Positions 26,215 through 34,477 of a DNA stretch of 64,000 nucleotides are shown here, piece by piece. Source of the stretch: Nonomuraea helvata (GTDB lineage Bacteria; Actinomycetota; Actinomycetes; Streptosporangiales; Streptosporangiaceae); contig NZ_BAAAXV010000005.1 of assembly GCF_039535785.1 (NCBI RefSeq), positions 1,488,001-1,552,000 on the forward strand, read 5' to 3'. Positions within the stretch are counted from its first letter, which is position 1. The number at the start of each line of letters is the position of its first letter. The notes below the pieces were generated by a model. That model was not told the origin of the DNA. It ran no database searches and worked only from the letters and a program-made list of their open reading frames with translations. The position numbers and the translations under genes are program-made.

Positions 26215-26643
26215 ATGGAACATCGCAGCCAGGCCGAGTCGGCCCTCGGTGGGGCGGCGTACGGCATGCTGTTCGTGCTCGGTGTCGTCATGGGGGTCGT
26301 GGGCGGTTTCACGCATCCGGTGCTGCTGTGGCAGGCCGAGCCCCTCCCCGTCCCCGTTTCCGCGATCGGGTGGGTGCTGGCGTTGCTGGGGGTCTGCCTG
26401 GGGGCGGGCAAGCTGATGCGGGCCAGGCTCGGGGCCTTCGTCACGGCGCTCGGATGGCTGCTGGTGACGATGCCGTTCACGCTGCAGCTGGGCGGAGGGG
26501 ACCTCGTGATCGCGGAGGGCGCGCCCGGGTACGTGTACCTTTACGGAGGTTTGGCGGCGATTGTGGCCGCCTATCTGCTTTCGCCCACGTCACGGGGTGG
26601 ATCGTGGCTCTTGCATGGGTACCCTCAGAAGAACTCTATGTAG
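26215..26643 (+). CDS. DUF6113 membrane protein
   Basis: A 142-residue protein with four likely membrane helices (GMLFVLGVVMGVVGGFTHPV; SAIGWVLALLGVCLGAGKLM; LGAFVTALGWLLVTMPFTL; GYVYLYGGLAAIVAAYLL). It starts 11 bases after mshB, so the two are cotranscribed. This small membrane protein is a conserved companion of mshB in actinobacteria; its role is unknown. The frame is open far upstream but the ATG at 26215 is where family-like sequence starts. Confidence 0.7.
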   Translation: MEHRSQAESALGGAAYGMLFVLGVVMGVVGGFTHPVLLWQAEPLPVPVSAIGWVLALLGVCLGAGKLMRARLGAFVTALGWLLVTMPFTLQLGGGDLVIAEGAPGYVYLYGGLAAIVAAYLLSPTSRGGSWLLHGYPQKNSM

Positions 26644-26661
26644 AGGCATAAAGTAGCGTTC

Positions 26662-27156
26662 GTGCATTCGATCGAGCGGCCGGTGGACCCGGCAACGTAC
26701 CGCAAGGTAGTCGGCCGCTTCGCCACCGGGGTCGCGATCGTCACGACCAGGGTGGATGGCCTCGATCATGCGATGACGGTCAATTCGTTCACCTCCGTCT
26801 CCCTCGATCCGCTCCTCGTGCTGTTCTGCGCGGAGAAGGTGGCCCGGTTCCATGACGCGGTGATGGAGGCGGGGGTGTGGGGGGTCTCCGTGCTGCCCGC
26901 GTCCATGGAGGACGCCTCGCGCTTCTTCGCCCATCGGGGAAGACCGCTGAACGGGCAGCTCGTACGGTGGTCGCATCACCGGGGGGCGTCGGGGGTGGCG
27001 TTGTTCGACGGAGCCCTCGCCACGATCGAGTGCGCTACGACGGCGGTGCACGACGGCGGGGATCATTCGATCGTGGTGGGCGGGGTGACGGCGCTCGACA
27101 CACCCGCGGACGGGGCGCCGCTGCTGTACCACGACGGGCAGTACAAGACCCTCTAG
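26662..27156 (+). CDS. Flavin reductase family protein
   Basis: A 164-residue flavin-binding split-barrel protein. TYRKVVGRFATGVAIVTTR and AMTVNSFTSVSLDPLLVLFC are the FMN-binding signatures; GDHSIVVGGVTALD closes the fold. It probably supplies reduced FMN or FAD to a partner monooxygenase using NAD(P)H, but no monooxygenase is next to it. The GTG at 26662 lies 18 bases after the DUF6113 stop, so it may be the third gene of the mshB transcript. A strong hairpin follows. Confidence 0.87.
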   Translation: MHSIERPVDPATYRKVVGRFATGVAIVTTRVDGLDHAMTVNSFTSVSLDPLLVLFCAEKVARFHDAVMEAGVWGVSVLPASMEDASRFFAHRGRPLNGQLVRWSHHRGASGVALFDGALATIECATTAVHDGGDHSIVVGGVTALDTPADGAPLLYHDGQYKTL

Positions 27157-27174
27157 CGACAGTCCGGGCGTGCA

Positions 27175-27201
27175 GCGGGCCAGGCGCTTGGCCTGGCCCG
27201 C
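27175..27201. terminator. Bidirectional hairpin terminator
   Basis: GCGGGCCAGGC (27175-27185) and GCCTGGCCCGC (27191-27201) form a perfect 11-bp stem with a 5-base loop. It sits between the flavin reductase (plus) and the PT-repeat protein (minus), which converge, so it can serve both. Confidence 0.7.
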
Positions 27202-27224
27202 TTGTCGGTCGCTGTCCCGTGACG

Positions 27225-28187
27225 TTACTGGGCGGGAGTGCTGGCCGATTCCGACGCCGTGGCGGTCGGGCTCTCGGAGGGGGTCTCCGTCGGGACGCTG
27301 CTGCCGGTGGGCGTCGCCGTGTCCGTCGGGGTCTCCGAGGGGACCTCCGTCGGCGACTCCTCCGCCGGCGGCGGACAGGTGGGGATCTCCGAGGAGGTCT
27401 CCGTCGGAGTCACGCTGTCGGTGGGAGCGTCGGTCGGTGTCGTCGTCGGAGTCTCGGTCGGAGTCGTGGTCGGTGTCTCGGTCGGGGTCTCGGTCGGGGT
27501 CGTGGTCGGGGTTTCGGTCGGGGTTCCAGTGGGAGTTTCGGTCGCGGTGTCAGTAGGAATCGGCGTAGGGGTGTCGGTCACCGGCGGCGAATCCGTGCTC
27601 GTCGGCGTCCCCGTCTCTGTCGGGACGATCGTCGGCGTGACGGTTTCCGTCGGCTCGGCGGCAACCGGCTGACAGGTGAAGGTCACTGTCTCAGTGACCG
27701 TCGGACCGGGTTCGGTGACCGTGACCGTCGGGCCAGGCTCTGTCACCGTGGGCGCCGGAAGCGGCGTCACGGTGACGGTCGGCTTGCCGCGTTTCTTGTA
27801 CGTGCCCCACCCCAGCCTCTTCGTGGACTCTCCCGAGCCCTCGTTGACCAGGACGTTGACCTTGGCCGTCTTGCACGACCTGCCTTTGCACACCTTCTGC
27901 TTGACCGAGAAGACGGCGGCTTCCGCGTCCGTGACGGACACGTCGAGGAACGAGACGCCACGGCTCTTGACTACCTTCGTCGTGGCGGTGTACTCCCCGG
28001 TTGTGGGGCTCTCCGTTGGGGTCGGACTCGTGGTCGGGGCGGTGGTTAACGCCACGTTCGCGCCTAGAGCGCCTAGTCGGTCAGTGGATCGTAGGGGATC
28101 GGACGCTGACGTCTGGGTGATCGCGACTCCGCCGGCTCCTGCCAGTGCGACGGTGCCGAGCAGCGCGCCCAGGATGGAGAATCTCAT
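27225..28187 (-). CDS. PT-repeat secreted or surface protein
   Basis: A 320-residue protein. The N-terminus (MRFSILGALLGTVALAGAGG) is a signal peptide or anchor. Residues about 60-130 form a small domain with two Cys close together (KVCKGRSCKTAKV). The remainder is a Thr/Pro/Glu repeat (units such as TPTETPTTTP), probably extended and O-mannosylated, with no LPXTG signal at the end. Such stalks usually hold a domain away from the wall; here the globular part is N-terminal, near the membrane. The repeat makes the plus-strand DNA a GTCGGNGTC-type microsatellite likely to vary in length between strains. Confidence 0.65.
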   Translation of the reverse strand: MRFSILGALLGTVALAGAGGVAITQTSASDPLRSTDRLGALGANVALTTAPTTSPTPTESPTTGEYTATTKVVKSRGVSFLDVSVTDAEAAVFSVKQKVCKGRSCKTAKVNVLVNEGSGESTKRLGWGTYKKRGKPTVTVTPLPAPTVTEPGPTVTVTEPGPTVTETVTFTCQPVAAEPTETVTPTIVPTETGTPTSTDSPPVTDTPTPIPTDTATETPTGTPTETPTTTPTETPTETPTTTPTETPTTTPTDAPTDSVTPTETSSEIPTCPPPAEESPTEVPSETPTDTATPTGSSVPTETPSESPTATASESASTPAQ

Positions 28188-28262
28188 AATCCTGCTCTTG
28201 TGGGAGATTTCAGGACGTGGGCCATTATTCCGACTTGTCAAGAATGGTCAAGGGTGGGACGC

Positions 28263-28685
28263 ATGAAGAGGCGCTTCCGGTTCCGCCGCGCGGCGAACTA
28301 CATCAATCTCGCCACTCCGCTCGGTCTACTGATCTCGGTTATCGGCGGCGCAACCAGGCAATCTGGTCCCAATGGGCTCATCCTGGCCTTCGGCTACCGT
28401 TACCGCTTCCCCATCGCAGGGGCGTTCACCGTGGGTAACGTCGTGCTGACCAAGTGGAACGCGCTGGACGATCGGCTCATCCTCCACGAGGGCCGCCACG
28501 CCACCCAGTGGGCCTGGTGCGTCGGCCTCCCCATGCTCCCGCTCTACTTGCTGTCGATGCTCGGCTCGGTGCTGGTCTGCGGCAACCAGGCTTCGTACAA
28601 CGTCTTCGAGCGGCTGGCCGACCTGGAGGACGGCGGCTACCCTCGGGCGCCGCTGTGGTGGCGCCGCCCGAAAGGGGCATCGTGA
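28263..28685 (+). CDS. Hypothetical membrane protein with HExxH-like motif
   Basis: A 140-residue protein with a basic start (MKRRFRFRRAANYINLATPL), a hydrophobic segment, then LILHEGRHATQWAWCVGLP and another hydrophobic stretch (MLPLYLLSMLGSVLVCG). HEGRH resembles the HExxH zinc site of metallopeptidases, but the protein is short and I do not recognise the family. AAGGGTGGG precedes the ATG at 28263. It is divergent from the PT-repeat gene. Confidence 0.5.
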   Translation: MKRRFRFRRAANYINLATPLGLLISVIGGATRQSGPNGLILAFGYRYRFPIAGAFTVGNVVLTKWNALDDRLILHEGRHATQWAWCVGLPMLPLYLLSMLGSVLVCGNQASYNVFERLADLEDGGYPRAPLWWRRPKGAS

Positions 28686-28723
28686 CGACCAAGTAGTGAC
28701 TCCCCAATGGCAGGATTGGGGCC

Positions 28724-30788
28724 ATGAGCGAGAGCTTCCCGCGCCTGTCTGCCAGGACCCGCCGCTTCACCCTCGGGGTGCCCAGGGGCTTCACGATCTC
28801 TCCGGACGGCGGCCGGGTGGTCTTCCTGCGTACGAAGTCCGGCACCGATCCCGTGACCTGCCTGTGGGAGCTCGACACCGACACCCACGTCGAGCGCCTG
28901 GTCGTGGACCCGCGTACGCTCCACGGCGACGACGAGGACCTGCCTCCCGAGGAGCGGGCCAGACGTGAGCGCAGCCGGGAAGCGGCGGGGGGCGTCGTCG
29001 CGTACACCACCGACAAGGACGTGACGCAGGCCTGCTTCGCTCTGTCCGGCGGTCTCTACGTCGTCGAGCTGGCGAGCGGCCAGGCACGGCGGCTGGACGT
29101 CCCGGGAGCGGTCATCGATCCCCGGTTGTCGCCCGACGGGCGACATGTCGCGTACGTCACGGGCGGGGCGCTGCGCGTCCAGGACCTGATCACCGGCGAG
29201 GACCGCGCGCTGGCCACGCCGGAGTCGGAGACGGTGACGTACGGGCTGGCCGAGTTCATCGCCGCCGAGGAGATGGACAGGATGCGCGGCTACTGGTGGG
29301 CGCCGTCGAGCGACGCGCTGCTGGTCGAGCGCGCCGACGAGGCCCCGGTCCGGGTCTGGCACATCGCCGACCCGGCCAACCCCGACCGCCCGGCCGCCGA
29401 CCAGCGCTATCCGGCCGCCGGCACCCCCAACGCCGTCACCGAGCTGTTCGTGGTGGGGCTCGACGGGTCGCGGGTGGCGGTGCCGTACGAGGAGGAATAC
29501 CTCACCACGGCGGCCTGGGACCCCCCACGCGCTGTCGATCGTGACCCTGACCCGCGATCAGCGGACGATGCGGCTGTTCACGGTCGATCCGGCGACCGGC
29601 GCGACCACGCTCGTGCGCGAGGACACCGATCCGGCCTGGGTCGACATCGTCACCGGCGTGCCCGCGCACCTCGACGACGGTTCGCTGGTGTGGGTGGCGA
29701 GCTCCGGGGGCGGCAACCGGCTGGTCGTGGGCGACCGCACGGTCACGCCGCCCACGCTGCAGGTGCGGGCGGTGCTCGACGTCGATCACGACAGCGTGCT
29801 GTTCAGCGCGAGCGGCGACCCGACCGAGATCCACCTGTGGACCTGGGACGGGCATTCGCTGCTGCCCGTCTCGACCCGTTCCGGGGTGTTCTCGGGGCGG
29901 ATGGCGGGCGGCGTCGGCGTGCTGACCGAGCAGAGCCTCGACGCCGAGGGTGTGTCGACCACGGTGGTGCGGCGTGACGGCATGGCGGTGCCGATCCCGT
30001 CGTTCGCCGAACGTCCCGGCCTCGACCTGCGCGTCTCGCTCGGCCGTTCCGGCCGTCGCGAGCTGGCCACCGCCGTGGTGCTGCCCTCGTGGCACGAGCA
30101 GGGCTCGCGGAGGCTGCCGGTCCTCATGGATCCGTACGGCGGCCCGCACGGGCAGCGGGTGCTCAACCGGCGCGGCGCGTTCCTGGAGAGCCAGTGGTTC
30201 GCCGAGCAGGGGTTCGCCGTCATCGTGGCCGACGGGCGCGGCACGCCCGGCCGGGGTCCGGAGTTCGAGCGGGCCGTCCTGAACGACCTCGCGACGCCTG
30301 CGCTCGAGGACCAGATCGACGCTCTGCAGGGCGTGGCCGAGCAATACCCCGACGACCTCGACCTGACGAGGGTGGCCATTCGCGGCTGGTCGTTCGGCGG
30401 GTTCCTGGCCGCGCTGGCGGTGCTGCGGCGGCCGGACGTGTTCCACGCGGCGGTGGCGGGGGCGCCGGTGACGGACTGGCGGCTGTACGACACGTGCTAC
30501 ACCGAGCGATACCTGGGCCATCCGGACGAGCAGCCCGAGGTGTACGAGAAGTCCTCGTTGTTCGCGGACGCCGCCAAGCTCGAACGCCCGTTGCTGCTGA
30601 TCCACGGCCTGGCCGACGACAACGTGGTGGCCGCCCACACCCTGCGCCTGTCCTCCGCCCTGCTGGCGGCCGGGCGGCAGCACAGCGTGCTCCCGCTGTC
30701 CGGGGTGACGCACATGACGCCGCAGGAGGTCGTGGCGGAGAACCTGCTGCTGCTCCAGGTGGACTTCTTGAAGAAGTCGCTGGGCTGA
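28724..30788 (+). pseudogene. S9 family peptidase (DPP4-like), one-base frameshift
   Basis: Two overlapping frames together give one S9 prolyl oligopeptidase-type protein of about 687 residues. The N-terminal half (28724 to about 29520) is the DPPIV beta-propeller; the second frame continues from VTLTRDQRTMRLFTVDPATG to the catalytic alpha/beta hydrolase. The break is at the run of six C at 29521-29526: five C would read ...AAWDPHALSIV in frame. The catalytic Ser (RGWSFGGFLA) is encoded near 30390, with Asp/His in LIHGLADDNV and the end region VTHMTPQEV. It is either a real inactivating insertion or a homopolymer error; the downstream half shows no other damage. Confidence 0.8.
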
Positions 30789-30838
30789 CCTACAAGCGGG
30801 GAACGTCTGGACTCGAGGCGCCTGGCCAGGGGGCGCCT

Positions 30839-30991
30839 GGAGGCAGGCTGTCCGGAGGCAGGCTGTCCGGAGGCGGAGCTTGCGGAGCCGCACGGACCGC
30901 CGTCTTGCGCGGAGGTGGCTGCGCTGAGCCTCAGGGCCCGGCTGGGGTGCACGGTGAGGTGCCCGGTTAAGTGCCCGGTGAGGTGCCCGGC
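30839..30991. repeat. Short tandem repeats in the 30.8-31.1 kb gap
   Basis: The 300-base gap after the peptidase gene contains about 2.4 copies of the 15-mer GGAGGCAGGCTGTCC (30839-30875) and three copies of a 12-mer based on GAGGTGCCCGGT (30956-30991). No gene is evident; open frames here are low-complexity and have no homology I recognise. Confidence 0.6.
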
Positions 30992-31103
30992 GGCTGTGCC
31001 GGTGGACGAGATGGTCTGACAACCCCAGGTCTGACTACACCCTCCCAAAAACCAAACCCTGGTCCGACGCGATCCCACCCTCCACCCCGGCATCGTGAAC
31101 GCC

Positions 31104-32504
31104 ATGTTCAAGCCCCTCACCATCACCCTGACGCTCGGGGCCTTGCTCGGCGCGGTCCTGCACGCCCCAGCGACGGCGGCGGCCGCCGACGGCCCTCCAG
31201 AGTGGCAGGCCTGCCCCAATGACAAGATCGGCATGGCATGTGCCGACCTCCAGGTCCCGGTCGACTGGCAGAAACCCGACGGCCGCAAGATCACCCTCAA
31301 GCTGGGCCGCCTCAAGGCCACCGGCAAGTCGGAAGGCTCGGTCCTGGTGTCCTACGGCGGCCCGGGCGGGCCCGGCATCGCGATCACCCAGTCCAGCCCC
31401 GACTGGTGGGCGAAGCTCCGCGAACGCATGGACATCGTCACGTGGGACACACGCGGCTACGGCGAGCAGTTCGGCGGCCTCAGCACGGGCCTGCCGTGCA
31501 CGTGGACCCGCATCCCCATCCCCGACTTCCCCCGGGACGACGCCGATTTCGGCCGCCTGTCCGACACCAACCGCGGTTACGCGGAGGCCTGCCGGCACAA
31601 GGACCCCGAGCTGTTCGCCAACATGAGCTCGGCAGATCAGGCCAGAGACATGGAGGCGATCCGGAAGGCCCTGGGAGAGGAGAAGCTCAACTACTACGGC
31701 TCCTCCTACGCGGGCTTCTACGGCCAGGCCTACGCCCGCCTCTTCCCCAACCAGGTCCGCACGATGGTCCTGGACGGCACCTGGAGCCACAGCGCCGCCG
31801 ACTGGGAGGGCGAGCTGGAGGAGCTGGCCAAGTCCAACGAGCAGTTCCTGCGACGTTTCTTCGCCTGGTGCGCCACCGACGACTGCGGCGACGTCCCCGC
31901 TCTCTGGCCCAAGCTGATCGCCCGAGCCGAGCGCACCCCCATCCCCACCAAGACCGCCAACGTCGCCTACAAGGCCCGCGACCTGCAGAGCTTCGCCGTC
32001 GCCCTGGCCCGTCAAGGCGCCCCGGCCTGGCCCAAGCTGGCCCAGGCCATCCGCAAGGCCGCCAAGGGCGACGCCTCTGACTTCGTGCCTGAGCGGGGCG
32101 CCCGCTACCCCGACCAAGCCACGGGTGTCACGGAATGCGCCGACTGGCCGCGCTTCGCCAACCGCGCCGAAATGTCCGCCACCACGAAACGCCTGCTCCG
32201 CGTGGCCCCCAACACCGGCACCGCCAACACGATAGCCTCGGCGACCCTGGGCTGTATCGGCTGGCCCCAGCCCGTCAGCAACCCACCCGCCCCTCTCCCG
32301 AAGGGCCTGCCGCCAATGCTGGGAGCGGGTGCGTGGGGCGAGTCGGACGCGGTGGAACGCGTCCTGTCCCAGGTGCCGGGCAGCGCCACCATCCACCACG
32401 ACGGCCCCGGCCACACGCTGTACGGGTTCAATGCCTGCGCCCGCGACCACATCGACCGCTACTTCACCGACCGCACCGTCCCACCCGCCAAGACGCAGTG
32501 CTGA
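31104..32504 (+). CDS. Secreted alpha/beta hydrolase (TAP-like)
   Basis: About 466 residues, like the Streptomyces tripeptidyl aminopeptidase and SlpD/E group. A signal peptide (LTITLTLGALLGAVLHAPATAAAADG) exports it. The oxyanion segment is SYGGPGGPGI, the nucleophile lies in YYGSSYAGFYGQAYARLFP, and the His is in DGPGHTLYGFNACARDHID. Cys pairs suggest disulfides. It probably removes N-terminal peptides or hydrolyses esters. ATG 31104 gives a clean signal peptide; GTG 31095 is the alternative. Confidence 0.83.
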   Translation: MFKPLTITLTLGALLGAVLHAPATAAAADGPPEWQACPNDKIGMACADLQVPVDWQKPDGRKITLKLGRLKATGKSEGSVLVSYGGPGGPGIAITQSSPDWWAKLRERMDIVTWDTRGYGEQFGGLSTGLPCTWTRIPIPDFPRDDADFGRLSDTNRGYAEACRHKDPELFANMSSADQARDMEAIRKALGEEKLNYYGSSYAGFYGQAYARLFPNQVRTMVLDGTWSHSAADWEGELEELAKSNEQFLRRFFAWCATDDCGDVPALWPKLIARAERTPIPTKTANVAYKARDLQSFAVALARQGAPAWPKLAQAIRKAAKGDASDFVPERGARYPDQATGVTECADWPRFANRAEMSATTKRLLRVAPNTGTANTIASATLGCIGWPQPVSNPPAPLPKGLPPMLGAGAWGESDAVERVLSQVPGSATIHHDGPGHTLYGFNACARDHIDRYFTDRTVPPAKTQC

Positions 32505-32529
32505 CCCGCCCCCGGCGTTGAGCGACCAG

Positions 32530-32757
32530 ACTGACCAGTGCAGGGCTATGCAGGCCAGGGCGAGCAGGGCAGGGCAGGCCAGGTCAGTGCAGACCAGCCA
32601 GGGCAGACCGGCCAGGTCAGTGCGGGCCAGGGCAGAGCAGCCAGCGCAGACCAGGTCAGTGCAGACCGGCCAGGTCAGTGCGGGCCAGGGCAGAGCAGCC
32701 GGTGCAGACCAGCCAGGGCAGTGCAGGCCCGACCAGACAGTGCAGACCAGCCCTGGT
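32530..32757. repeat. Low-complexity minisatellite, CAGGTCAGTGC-rich
   Basis: A 230-base tract between the hydrolase stop and the convergent MarR gene built from units such as GTGCAGACCAGCC, CAGGTCAGTGC and GGGCCAGGGCAGAGCAG. A perfect 40-base direct repeat occurs at 32603-32642 and 32661-32700 (58-base period). No coding function is apparent: translations are low-complexity in every frame. Confidence 0.75.
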
Positions 32758-32794
32758 CTTGGTCCGACAACGAAGTGGCGTGCGGACTTCCTGT

Positions 32795-33247
32795 CTACTG
32801 CAGCGCCCGGAGGAGCAGATCGTTCAGGGTGGCCTGCTCCTGTGGCGTGATCTTGGCCAAGGGTGAGCCCTCGGTGAGCAGGCCCAGCAGGCGGTCGCGC
32901 AGGGCGACGCCTTCGGAGGTGAGCACGAGTTGTTTGGCCCGGCGGTCGCTCGGGTGGGGGCGCCGTTCGACGATGCCCTGTTCCTCCAACCGGTCGACGA
33001 CGAACGTGGCGTTCGACGGCTCGCACCCCATGCGGTCGGCCAGGTCACGCATGGTCAGCGGGCCGGTGAGCTCACGCAGCGCCACTGCTTGAGCGGCGGT
33101 CAGGTTCAGGGCGCCGGCCCGCTCCCTGATGTGGCCTTCGATCTGCCTGGCCAGGGCGTTGACGAGCCCGCACAGGTTCCGCTCGGCAGCGGCCAGCGCC
33201 TCACTGTCGGCGGCGGCGGCATGGGTGGACGGCTCGGGCAGCGTCAT
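32795..33247 (-). CDS. MarR family transcriptional regulator
   Basis: A 150-residue winged-helix regulator. LNLTAAQAVALRELTGPLTM and RDLADRMGCEPSNATFVVDR form the helix-turn-helix, then VERRPHPSDRRAKQLVLTSEG is the wing with its usual DxR motif. It is divergent from the metallo-hydrolase gene with a 67-base AT-rich gap, so it likely controls that gene and itself, in response to an unknown ligand. Confidence 0.9.
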   Translation of the reverse strand: MTLPEPSTHAAAADSEALAAAERNLCGLVNALARQIEGHIRERAGALNLTAAQAVALRELTGPLTMRDLADRMGCEPSNATFVVDRLEEQGIVERRPHPSDRRAKQLVLTSEGVALRDRLLGLLTEGSPLAKITPQEQATLNDLLLRALQ

Positions 33248-33314
33248 ACCTACCAGACTACCTCAAGCCTATATATTTGCAGCTTTAATAGTTCTAGTTG
33301 TAAGTTCTCGAGGC
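33248..33314. promoter_or_regulatory. Shared marR / metallo-hydrolase control region
   Basis: This divergent gap is strikingly AT-rich (CCTATATATTTGCAGC and TTTAATAGTTCTAGTTG) for this genome and must contain both promoters and probably the MarR operator. I could not define a clean palindrome by eye. Confidence 0.35.
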
Positions 33315-34193
33315 ATGAGCCTTTACGAAGAGCGTCTGCGTCGGCCGTCCCCTATCCGTTCGCTGGAGTTCGGCGATCTGAAGATCACCTATGTTCCTGA
33401 CGGTGTGGTGCAGCTGAAGCCCTACGGATGGCTGCCAGGAACGACAGAGCAGGACTGGAACGACAACGCCGCCTTTCTCGACGGCACGGGAAACCTGGTG
33501 GGCAGCATCGGCGGGTTGCTGGTGGAGTACGGCGAGAGGGCGCTGCTGATCGATGCCGGGGTTGGACCGGTGTCCGTACCCGACGACCCGGGCAACCCGC
33601 GGATCGGCGCCATCCACGGTGGTCAACTGCTTGACAACCTTGCGCGGCTGGGGCGGAGGCCAGAAGAGATCGAGGCGGTGGCCTTCACCCACCTGCACCT
33701 CGACCACCTGGGCTGGGCCTGGCACCCCGCGCCAGGGAGCGACCGGCCCGCCTTCGCCCCGGCTGCCTACCTGTTCAGCGAGCCCGAATGGGATCAGCGC
33801 CAGCTGAGCATCGAGCAGGGCACGACCGAGGAGATGCTCACCGCGCTGACGCCATATGTGCGCACTGTGCGAGAGGGCGAGGAGATCTTCCCGGGTGTTC
33901 GGGTGGCGCTGGCTCCCGGGCACACGGCCGGGCATGCCACGTACACGATCACGTCCGGCGACCGGCGGCTGATCGCTTTCGGCGACGCCCTGCACACCGC
34001 GGCCCAGATCCGCCATCCGGACTGGTCCGCCGCCCCGGACCTGGACTCGGTGGAGTCGACCCTGCACCGGCACCGGCTGGTCAAGGAACTGCTGCGACCC
34101 GACACGATCGGCTTCGGCGGGCACTTCGCCGACGTGGTGTTCGGCCGCGCCGAGGACACCGCCGACGGCCCCACCTGGGTCCCCGTGGCCTGA
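33315..34193 (+). CDS. MBL-fold metallo-hydrolase
   Basis: A 292-residue metallo-beta-lactamase-fold enzyme. The metal site shows FTHLHLDHLGWAW, then APGHTAGHATYTI and FGDALHT. This resembles the lactonase (AHL-degrading) and aryl-polyene-type hydrolases; the substrate is unknown. It is divergent from a MarR regulator, which suggests inducible detoxification or signal degradation. ATG 33315 is used; the frame opens further up inside the regulatory gap. Confidence 0.87.
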   Translation: MSLYEERLRRPSPIRSLEFGDLKITYVPDGVVQLKPYGWLPGTTEQDWNDNAAFLDGTGNLVGSIGGLLVEYGERALLIDAGVGPVSVPDDPGNPRIGAIHGGQLLDNLARLGRRPEEIEAVAFTHLHLDHLGWAWHPAPGSDRPAFAPAAYLFSEPEWDQRQLSIEQGTTEEMLTALTPYVRTVREGEEIFPGVRVALAPGHTAGHATYTITSGDRRLIAFGDALHTAAQIRHPDWSAAPDLDSVESTLHRHRLVKELLRPDTIGFGGHFADVVFGRAEDTADGPTWVPVA

Positions 34194-34194
34194 C

Positions 34195-34344
34195 CTCTGG
34201 CCCTTGGCCTCTGGTTTCTGGCCCTTGGCCCTTGGCCTCTGCACCCCTGGCCGCGGACCTCTGACCCCTGACCTCCGGCCCCTGGCCTCTGCACCCCTGG
34301 CCGCGGACCTCCGGCCCCTGGCCTCTGACCTCTGACCCCTGTTA
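34195..34344. repeat. Heptad-like CCTCTGG/CCCCTGG minisatellite
   Basis: Directly after the metallo-hydrolase stop the sequence is a string of 7-base units (CCTCTGG, CCCTTGG, CCTCTGA, CCCCTGA, CTCCGGC). A 28-base segment is duplicated exactly at 34233-34260 and 34283-34310 (50-base period). The strand shows extreme C over G skew. It lies just before the terminator hairpin, so it would be part of the 3' untranslated RNA. Confidence 0.75.
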
Positions 34345-34345
34345 C

Positions 34346-34381
34346 CCCGGCGGCCACCTGCTCAGGAGGGTGGCCGCCGGG
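34346..34381 (+). terminator. Strong hairpin terminator
   Basis: CCCGGCGGCCACC (34346-34358) and GGTGGCCGCCGGG (34369-34381) form a perfect 13-bp stem with a 10-base loop, after the metallo-hydrolase gene and its repeat tract. The 34382-34477 stretch up to the convergent ABC gene holds nothing else that I can see. Confidence 0.75.
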
Positions 34382-34477
34382 ATGCCCTGCGCCATCCGCC
34401 ACTCACGAGCGGGTACCCATCAATCACGGTGCGACGCTCCGCAGACACAGCCACCAGAACCAGGAGCTATTACACAT

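Noticed and set aside
27238..27672. Val/Gly/Ser repeat protein on the plus strand
   Set aside because: This is the antisense reading of the PT-repeat gene, which has a signal peptide and a sensible domain on the minus strand.
29515..29550. Programmed frameshift in the S9 peptidase
   Set aside because: There is a C homopolymer but no slippery heptamer with downstream stimulatory hairpin that I can see, and S9 peptidases are not known to use one; error or mutation is more likely.
31035..33026. 663-residue minus-strand open frame across the minisatellite
   Set aside because: It covers the alpha/beta hydrolase gene in antisense, and the repeat translates to Trp/Pro/Ala filler in it. No family resemblance.
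32530..34344. Possible CRISPR arrays in the repeat tracts
   Set aside because: Units are short and contiguous, with no unique spacers of constant length and no cas genes nearby.
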